Source: Ruminococcus sp. UBA1409 (GTDB lineage: Bacteria; Bacillota; Clostridia; Oscillospirales; Ruminococcaceae). Taken from it: a DNA stretch of 40,014 nt. The translations under genes were made by a program, and so were the position numbers. The stretch covers positions 1 through 40,014 of the forward strand of contig DBPX01000002.1 in assembly GCA_002305045.1 (NCBI GenBank). The letters run 5' to 3'. Under the pieces are notes generated by a model. The model saw nothing but the letters and a program-made list of their open reading frames with translations. It did not search any database and was not told the origin of the DNA. Positions 35,703-40,014 of the stretch are shown in pieces; within the stretch, counting starts at the first letter, position 1, and each line of letters begins with the position of its first letter.

Positions 35703-37367
35703 CTACCCATTTAAAATAATCGTTGAGAGCGATTTTCTTTGCTCATCGGTCGGGAGCCTTAGCTTGCCGTTCTTTAAAAGCGTTGTGATGCAGTGTGCCA
35801 GGAACCATCCGTCTGAGTGGAAAACAAACTGCAGCTCATACTCCTTTATCCTTCTAAGATGTGCAGGAACCGATTCCAGCACAGCCTCGGCATAGGGAGC
35901 CTTCAGCACATTAAAGGCAGTCTGGTACTTTGCCTTGATTCGCTCACCGACAGCAAGGAGTTTATCTTGAATCTCCTTGTTTGCCAGAACAACAATCTGC
36001 CACGCAGACTTGAAGTATCCGTCATAATCTCCGTTAGTTTTTACACAACCACGCTCGGCTAACCATGCATATTCATCCTTAGAAAGACGGTCATCAAACT
36101 CTCTTTCGTAAAGACCGAGGATGCGCTTGGCATCTTCAGAATATTGGAGACCATGGCGCTCACCACGATCAGACCACTCGCTGTCGATCTGCCAAAGGAT
36201 GCGATTACCATTACCATTCCACATAGGACCGCACCAATTCTTCATATACACATAGTCTTTAGAAAGAATCATTTCATCCGATACAATAGATGCATGGAAG
36301 ATATTATGCGCACCATCCGGACGGATCGTGGCAACCTCGTCAAAGGAAATACTCTCATCCGTAAGCTTCTCACCAGACCAAGCTGCTATATAAGGAATCA
36401 GCGACCATAGAATGAAGTTTCGGTCCGCTTTAGGAGACTCGGTTAAGGAGATGGGCTGGTCAGTTTGGCCACACCAGATGTCTGGATCGTCAAGAATGCC
36501 GGAAGAGGTCAGTTCATCATACAGATCGTTCGCAAACAGCTCAGCAGCACGCTTGTACATATCGTTCTGCATGGTAAGAAGTTCTGCTGTCGGCTCGCTG
36601 ATGATGAAGTTGACAATGTACTTATCCTTTTGTGCCTGCAGGAAGCCGTATTCTTCAAGAAATTCCACTTCGGTTTCAACGTACACAGGGGAAACTCCAA
36701 GGTCATCGGCAATCTCATTGATCGTCTTTGCCGTATTACGCACACAGTAACAGATATTCTGTGAAAGTGTGGATCGGAAGAACTCGTCCGGGGATTTTGT
36801 GCCAATGGAACCGTTGATACCATAGGAGTGAAATTTAATAGGGTTGAATTTGAGTTCGCTTGCTTTTCTCATTGTGTCCATACCTCGTTTCAATTCTTTT
36901 TTCGCTTCAAACAAGTGCCATTTAACTGTGCCAAGAGGAACACCTAATTCTGTAGCAATATCAGCCTGCTTGCGATTCTCAAAATAATACGCAATTACAA
37001 TTCTTCTTTGCAATTTTGAAAGGTAAGCGATCTCGGTCTGGAGACGACGGATAGTTTCTGTGTTGTCATCGGTGTCCAACTCTGAATCTGGATCAGCGAT
37101 CAGCTCTGCAACTTCATCAATAGAAACTCCGACCATGCTTTTAGCAGTATCACGATAATAGTTGCTGAGCATGTTATGGGCAACTGTCCAGATAAACTTA
37201 CCCATGTCCGCAACGTCATCCTTGACAAGGAGCGCACGGAACGCTCTTATCGCAATCTCTTGCGACAGATCCTCTGCATCGTGGATACTTTTACACCTTT
37301 TCAAAGCAAAGCCAAATATAGGCTTCAGATATTCAGTTATGGTTTTCTCTACATCTTGTCTGTTCAC
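35703..37367 (-). CDS. sigma-70 family (ECF-like) factor with long C-terminal extension
   Basis: A 554-residue protein. Residues 10-75 are sigma region 2 (YLKPIFGFALKRCKSIHDAEDLSQEIAIRAF, in parts) and 110-165 region 4 with a helix-turn-helix (KQADIATELGVPLGTVKWHLF). Then come a linker (KFHSYGINGSIGTKSPDEF), a winged-helix segment (about 208-255; INEIADDLGVSPVYVETEVEFLEEYG) and about 300 residues with no domain I know, rich in Trp and aromatic residues, possibly a ligand-sensing part. No anti-sigma gene is adjacent. It starts at GTG after AAAGGAG. Codon use differs from the resident genes (more CGN arginine, GAA, AAT), suggesting horizontal acquisition. Control probably lies in the fused extension (inference). 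Confidence 0.85.
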   Translation of the reverse strand: MNRQDVEKTITEYLKPIFGFALKRCKSIHDAEDLSQEIAIRAFRALLVKDDVADMGKFIWTVAHNMLSNYYRDTAKSMVGVSIDEVAELIADPDSELDTDDNTETIRRLQTEIAYLSKLQRRIVIAYYFENRKQADIATELGVPLGTVKWHLFEAKKELKRGMDTMRKASELKFNPIKFHSYGINGSIGTKSPDEFFRSTLSQNICYCVRNTAKTINEIADDLGVSPVYVETEVEFLEEYGFLQAQKDKYIVNFIISEPTAELLTMQNDMYKRAAELFANDLYDELTSSGILDDPDIWCGQTDQPISLTESPKADRNFILWSLIPYIAAWSGEKLTDESISFDEVATIRPDGAHNIFHASIVSDEMILSKDYVYMKNWCGPMWNGNGNRILWQIDSEWSDRGERHGLQYSEDAKRILGLYEREFDDRLSKDEYAWLAERGCVKTNGDYDGYFKSAWQIVVLANKEIQDKLLAVGERIKAKYQTAFNVLKAPYAEAVLESVPAHLRRIKEYELQFVFHSDGWFLAHCITTLLKNGKLRLPTDEQRKSLSTIILNG

Positions 37368-37400
37368 TTGTTTTTCTCCTTTTAAAGGCCTTCACCAATA

Positions 37401-37426
37401 TAGACACGCAAATCCGAAAAGGTTGG
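37401..37426 (-). promoter_or_regulatory. ECF-type promoter, possibly autoregulated
   Basis: Minus strand: CCAACCTTTT (37426-37417) followed by CGTGTCTA (37408-37401), resembling the AAC -35 and CGTC -10 elements of extracytoplasmic-function sigma factors. It sits 34 bases before the sigma gene start, so the factor may drive its own gene. No housekeeping-type promoter is seen there. Confidence 0.45.
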
Positions 37427-37496
37427 AAAAAGACCGCAGGTAAGCTCTCGCACCGATTAAATCTTGGATTAGATATAGGACGTCTGACAAATCATT

Positions 37497-37527
37497 AAAA
37501 AATATCCCAAGCAGGATAGCTTGGGAT
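37497..37527 (-). terminator. tRNA-fMet terminator, left behind at the element boundary
   Basis: Minus strand: ATCCCAAGC (37527-37519), loop TATCCT, GCTTGGGAT (37512-37504), then ATTTTTT. It lies 6 bases beyond the CCA of the tRNA fragment, exactly where a tRNA terminator belongs, showing that the sequence to the left is the native downstream flank. Confidence 0.85.
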
Positions 37528-37532
37528 TAATT

Positions 37533-37577
37533 TGGTTGCGGGGGAAGGACTTGAACCAACGACCTCCGGGTTATGAG
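37533..37577 (-). other. attachment site: 3' fragment of initiator tRNA (fMet, CAT)
   Basis: On the minus strand, 45 bases from the anticodon loop (CTCATAA) through CCCGG, variable loop, T arm and acceptor (CCCCGCA) to ACCA match the 3' part of an initiator tRNA; the unpaired A72 is typical of fMet. Upstream of CTCATAA the sequence no longer pairs (CGGCAA instead of a CCGGG-like stem), so the 5' half is missing. This is the copied att core left by an integrase that targets a tRNA 3' end. Two T-stem mismatches suggest it is not functional. Confidence 0.8.
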
Positions 37578-37601
37578 TTGCCGATTTTATTTATTGTACA
37601 T

Positions 37602-37620
37602 TTGCAAAACATTGCAAAAC
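37602..37620. repeat. direct repeats, possible integrase arm sites
   Basis: TTGCAAAAC occurs twice (37602-37610 and 37612-37620), 25 bases from the att fragment. Short direct repeats in this position are usual arm-type binding sites for tyrosine recombinases. Confidence 0.4.
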
Positions 37621-37690
37621 CATTTATTTTACTGTGTTTTAAGCGTTTTGTTTATTGTGCGTTTTCGTGCCGTGGGGTGGAAATTCGTAT

Positions 37691-37712
37691 AAATTCACCC
37701 CAAATTCACCCC
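37691..37712. repeat. tandem 11-bp repeat after the integrase stop
   Basis: AAATTCACCCC occurs twice without spacing (37691-37701, 37702-37712), and TGGGGTG at 37672-37678 is its inverted partner. Position between att and int suggests recombinase or excisionase binding, or transcription termination of int. Confidence 0.45.
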
Positions 37713-37714
37713 TT

Positions 37715-39100
37715 TTATGACCGCTTAAACACACCGGCTCTTACATTCTCTGCCTTTGCTTTTGCCTCTGCTATTTGGTGCGCATATATCGTGGCGGTTG
37801 TGGTTGCACTTGCGTGGCCCAGCTCGTTTGCCGCTGTAACAATGTCAACGCCATTAGCGATCATAGTAGATGCAGCTGTGTGCCTAAATGCGTGCGGATG
37901 GATGTGTGGTAAGTCATTAGCCTTGCTAAACTTGTTGAGCCAATCTGTGAGGCTGTCTGGGTTCATTCTATCCCCATTATCCTGGGTGAATACATAACCA
38001 GACTTTACCCACGCATTGCCATAGGCAGATCGCATATCTGCCTGTGTTGTTTTCCATTGTTCCAAAAGCTGGAGCGTTTCCGGTGCTAATTTTAGGATCC
38101 TGCTCTTGCCTGTTTTAGGTGTTCCCTCATACACGCCCTTTTTGGGGCTGTACAGCAAAGCCCTCTCAATAGTCATAATACCATTGGTTAGATCAATGCT
38201 TTCCCATTTTAACCCCATAGCCTCACCACGGCGGCAGCCTGTATCTATTAAAAGATAGGTTGCCGTTTTCCATTTTAGAGGAGCGCTGTCAAGCGCATCA
38301 AGTATGCGGCCTATTGTTTCCGGCTGGTAATAGTCCGGATCCTTGCGTTGTACCTTTGGAGGTGTTGCCTTGGTTGCAGGGTTAAATTGTATCAGCATTT
38401 CTTTTTCAGCCTGTGCCATCACGGTTGATATAATGCGGTGATGCTCCAAGATCGTTTTATTGGATAACGGCGAGGTGTCTTGCTCAATCTTAAATACCGT
38501 GCTCGTGGGCAAGCCCATAGCAGATGCAATGGCTCCAGCAGTATCTCCGCTGATTTTCTTACCGGCAATAGCTGCTGAAAGCGTGGCAGCCGCAACATTT
38601 GCCTTGGCGGCCAGCTTTGTAATTGATGTGCTGTTTTCATTTATCCACGCTCTTATGTCAATGTGAGCTAACGCTTTGCTTGCCCCACTCCTTACGCCCT
38701 CCTCACTTAAATTCTGATATAGGGCATTAAGATGCTGGGGCCTAATATCTGTTAGCTTGAGGTGTCCTATGGCCAAATTTACCCTTTTTAATAGATCCTG
38801 GTACCGTTCTATGGTGCGGGGTTTTATGCCTGTACGCTCTTTTAAGTCAAGCACATATTGTGCATACTCGGCAAAAGATTGCTTATGATCCAATCTATAC
38901 CCTTGCTCGATCTCCCTCTCAAAGTCGGTAACGGCTCTGGTGAGGGCTTTTTCTATTTGCTTAGGTGTCATATACGGTTTGGGCGGCTCCCAGGTACGGC
39001 GCATCCTTATTTGCTTTCCGGTGCAGTCTATGCCACCAGCAACGGTTATCCTATAACTAACTTTTCCGCTTTTACCGACACGCTTTTCAACCGTTGCCAT
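37715..39100 (-). CDS. tyrosine recombinase (integrase) with inserted HTH domain
   Basis: A 461-residue site-specific integrase. An N-terminal arm-binding part (1-65) and a core-binding SAM-like domain (72-135) are followed by an XRE-like helix-turn-helix insertion (about 152-205; ITKLAAKANVAAATLSAAIAG). The catalytic domain has R290 (TGCRRGEAMGLKW), H403-x-x-R406 (HPHAFRHTA), H429 (ELGHAS) and nucleophile Y439 (ATIYAH). All catalytic residues are present. It lies next to the tRNA-fMet att fragment, which is probably its target. It overlaps the upstream regulator gene by 14 bases, so both are co-expressed from the lysogeny-control region. Confidence 0.93.
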   Translation of the reverse strand: MATVEKRVGKSGKVSYRITVAGGIDCTGKQIRMRRTWEPPKPYMTPKQIEKALTRAVTDFEREIEQGYRLDHKQSFAEYAQYVLDLKERTGIKPRTIERYQDLLKRVNLAIGHLKLTDIRPQHLNALYQNLSEEGVRSGASKALAHIDIRAWINENSTSITKLAAKANVAAATLSAAIAGKKISGDTAGAIASAMGLPTSTVFKIEQDTSPLSNKTILEHHRIISTVMAQAEKEMLIQFNPATKATPPKVQRKDPDYYQPETIGRILDALDSAPLKWKTATYLLIDTGCRRGEAMGLKWESIDLTNGIMTIERALLYSPKKGVYEGTPKTGKSRILKLAPETLQLLEQWKTTQADMRSAYGNAWVKSGYVFTQDNGDRMNPDSLTDWLNKFSKANDLPHIHPHAFRHTAASTMIANGVDIVTAANELGHASATTTATIYAHQIAEAKAKAENVRAGVFKRS

Positions 39101-39803
39101 TATCGTTATCCCTGCCTCTCTTTATACGAAAGCACTCAAATGCGACTGTATCGCCTAAACGGTCCTTGAGTTTTTCCAATTCATCATCACTCAAATACAA
39201 TGCGACAGTATCACCTGCGGCATTTTGCTCTGTGAGTTTATGTGGGCCTCCGTAATAGGGAGTCTCACCAAAAACTGTACAAAATTCATCCCTCATATAT
39301 TCCGTTGTGTGTTCTATGTTTTCATACTGAAAGCCACAAAGTCTGAAAAGCGTTTCGTACTGCTTTATCTTTTCAAGGCGGTACTCCTCAATAGCGGCAA
39401 GAGCCTCATTCTCTTCCTTATCAAGCTGCATCTCGTACTCAACAGGATCGGCAATATCTGTTTCACCTAATATATAAGGTACACACACGCCCACCAACCT
39501 GGCAAACAAAGAGATATCTGTATCTTTTAGCTTTATTTCCCCTTTTTTGCCGAGCTCCCCCCTTTCACACCTGTCTAAGGTGGAGCGAGATATCCCAAGG
39601 ATATCAGCCAGCGTTTGTTGTGCAGCCTTCCTGTATTCTTTTGCTGCGTACAAAGTGCTTTTTGCTTGCGGTCCTAATTGAATAGGTACCCCGTTTTCCC
39701 TGGCTCTTTCATAGTGGTACCGCATTTTTCCACAGGTGGTATTTTCCCGCAGATATTTTATGCGTTCACCAATTATTTTGGCTTTTTCTTTGTTTTGTTC
39801 CAT
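39087..39803 (-). CDS. XRE-type HTH regulator of the integrated element
   Basis: A 238-residue DNA-binding protein with an XRE-like helix-turn-helix at about 60-115 (QQTLADILGISRSTLDRCERGELG). It has a longer N-terminal part than a plain repressor and a helical, Glu-rich region (125-155) that may mediate oligomerisation. The C-terminal domain is unrecognised. Lying upstream of int and divergent from the next gene, it is in the place of a CI-like repressor. AGGAGG precedes the ATG. Alternative: an ImmR-like element regulator. Confidence 0.75.
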   Translation of the reverse strand: MEQNKEKAKIIGERIKYLRENTTCGKMRYHYERARENGVPIQLGPQAKSTLYAAKEYRKAAQQTLADILGISRSTLDRCERGELGKKGEIKLKDTDISLFARLVGVCVPYILGETDIADPVEYEMQLDKEENEALAAIEEYRLEKIKQYETLFRLCGFQYENIEHTTEYMRDEFCTVFGETPYYGGPHKLTEQNAAGDTVALYLSDDELEKLKDRLGDTVAFECFRIKRGRDNDNGNG

Positions 39804-39837
39804 TAAACACCCTCCTATTTGACACTAAAAAGAAACA

Positions 39838-39855
39838 AAACGCATTTGTGCGTTT
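39838..39855. promoter_or_regulatory. operator-like palindrome near the XRE gene
   Basis: AAACGCA (39838-39844), 4-base centre, TGCGTTT (39849-39855): a perfect 7-bp inverted repeat 34 bases upstream of the regulator start, a likely autoregulatory operator. Confidence 0.5.
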
Positions 39856-39881
39856 CTTATTGTTTGGTTTTGTTGAGTTTA

Positions 39882-39914
39882 GTTTCAAATATTGTTTCAA
39901 ACAATATTTGAAAC
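39882..39914. promoter_or_regulatory. perfect 33-bp palindrome in the divergent control region
   Basis: GTTTCAAATATTGTTT (39882-39897), centre C, AAACAATATTTGAAAC (39899-39914): 16-bp arms with no mismatch and a one-base centre. GTTTCAAA occurs twice on the plus strand (39882, 39894), its complement at the end. It sits between the divergent regulator gene and the gene starting at 40007, as expected for a repressor operator. Confidence 0.65.
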
Positions 39915-39930
39915 ATTTTTACGATTGAAA

Positions 39931-39959
39931 TTTACTCAAATTGCATCTTTTGATACAAT
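39931..39959 (+). promoter_or_regulatory. promoter of the gene at the right edge
   Basis: TTTACT (39931-39936), 17-base spacer, TACAAT (39954-39959), just downstream of the 33-bp palindrome and 47 bases before an ATG with AAAGGAG. Confidence 0.55.
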
Positions 39960-40006
39960 AATTTTAACAACAATAATAACCGTTGTCAACAGGAAAGGAG
40001 AATTTT

Positions 40007-40014
40007 ATGAACAA
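40007..40014 (+). CDS. start of a gene cut by the right edge
   Basis: ATG at 40007 with AAAGGAG (39994-40000) at ideal spacing, after a promoter divergent from the XRE gene. Only two codons are visible. By position, a Cro-like or excisionase-type early gene of the element is likely, but this is inference. Confidence 0.55.

Larger units (their letters stand above)
37578..40014. mobile_element. left end of an integrated element (prophage or ICE), continues past window
   Basis: The element begins at the tRNA-fMet fragment. It carries, in order, presumed integrase arm sites, a tyrosine recombinase gene, an XRE-type regulator gene and a divergent operator region. Only about 2.4 kb is visible, so I cannot tell prophage from integrative conjugative element. 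The intact tRNA-fMet should mark the other end beyond 40014. Confidence 0.75.

Noticed and set aside
37591..37712. Short repeats near the integrase as a CRISPR array
   Set aside because: The repeats are 9-11 bp, adjacent or tandem, with no unique spacers and no cas genes.
37521..37997. A plus-strand frame of 158 codons across the att site and integrase
   Set aside because: It is antisense to the tRNA fragment and the integrase, with a sequence typical of translated tRNA artefacts.

Overview
The window reads as chromosome of an anaerobic, low-GC Gram-positive bacterium of the class Clostridia, probably Oscillospirales/Ruminococcaceae-like (inference). Reasons: the gene order scpA-scpB-DUF2953-ytfJ(gerW)-D,D-carboxypeptidase-rluB is typical of spore-forming Clostridia; NrdD/NrdG is the oxygen-sensitive class III ribonucleotide reductase; ribosome binding sites are strong AGGAGG-type; many promoters match the housekeeping TTGACA-17-TATAAT; and tRNAs carry encoded CCA ends. 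The resident genes favour AGG arginine and CTT/GAG codons. The genes right of about 35.7 kb look different, which suggests acquired DNA.

Layout. 1-600: the 5' part of a tRNA-Ala running off the left edge, an unassigned stretch with three leftward hairpins, and rpmB. 750-9300: a long rightward series covering an M50 peptidase, ScpA/ScpB, DUF2953, YtfJ, a D-Ala-D-Ala carboxypeptidase, RluB, a small unknown protein, nicotinate phosphoribosyltransferase, an S-component-like membrane protein and a VTT-family membrane protein. 9315-9583: a tRNA-Gly/tRNA-Arg unit with a consensus promoter and a terminator. 9620-14920: a TSCPD-domain protein, then uvrB-uvrA. 14940-19182: a leftward operon lrp, aminotransferase, ispE, radical SAM protein, histidine phosphatase, read from one consensus promoter.

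19448-25103: the most unusual resident unit. A consensus promoter leads into a 27-codon leader ORF. An intrinsic terminator follows, and its 5' arm can instead pair with codons inside the leader ORF. Then come an ABC exporter with an N-terminal extension and zinc ribbon, a DUF1854 protein, and a second ABC exporter of the same layout. I read this as transcription attenuation of a two-exporter system of unknown substrate. 25122-28061: cysK and asnB, leftward. 28122-34066: an anchored SGNH hydrolase, a long structured leader ending in a terminator before nrdD, then nrdD, nrdG and an orphan peptide-binding lipoprotein. 34078-35691: tRNA-Pro and an iron-containing alcohol dehydrogenase.

35703-40014: accessory DNA. 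A sigma-70/ECF-like factor carries a long C-terminal extension and lies behind an ECF-like promoter. Next is a 45-bp 3' fragment of an initiator tRNA (fMet) with the tRNA terminator still behind it. The rest is the first 2.4 kb of an integrated element: a tyrosine recombinase with an HTH inserted between its DNA-binding and catalytic domains, an XRE-type repressor, and a divergent operator region with a perfect 33-bp palindrome before a gene cut by the right edge. No CRISPR array, insertion sequence or rRNA was seen.
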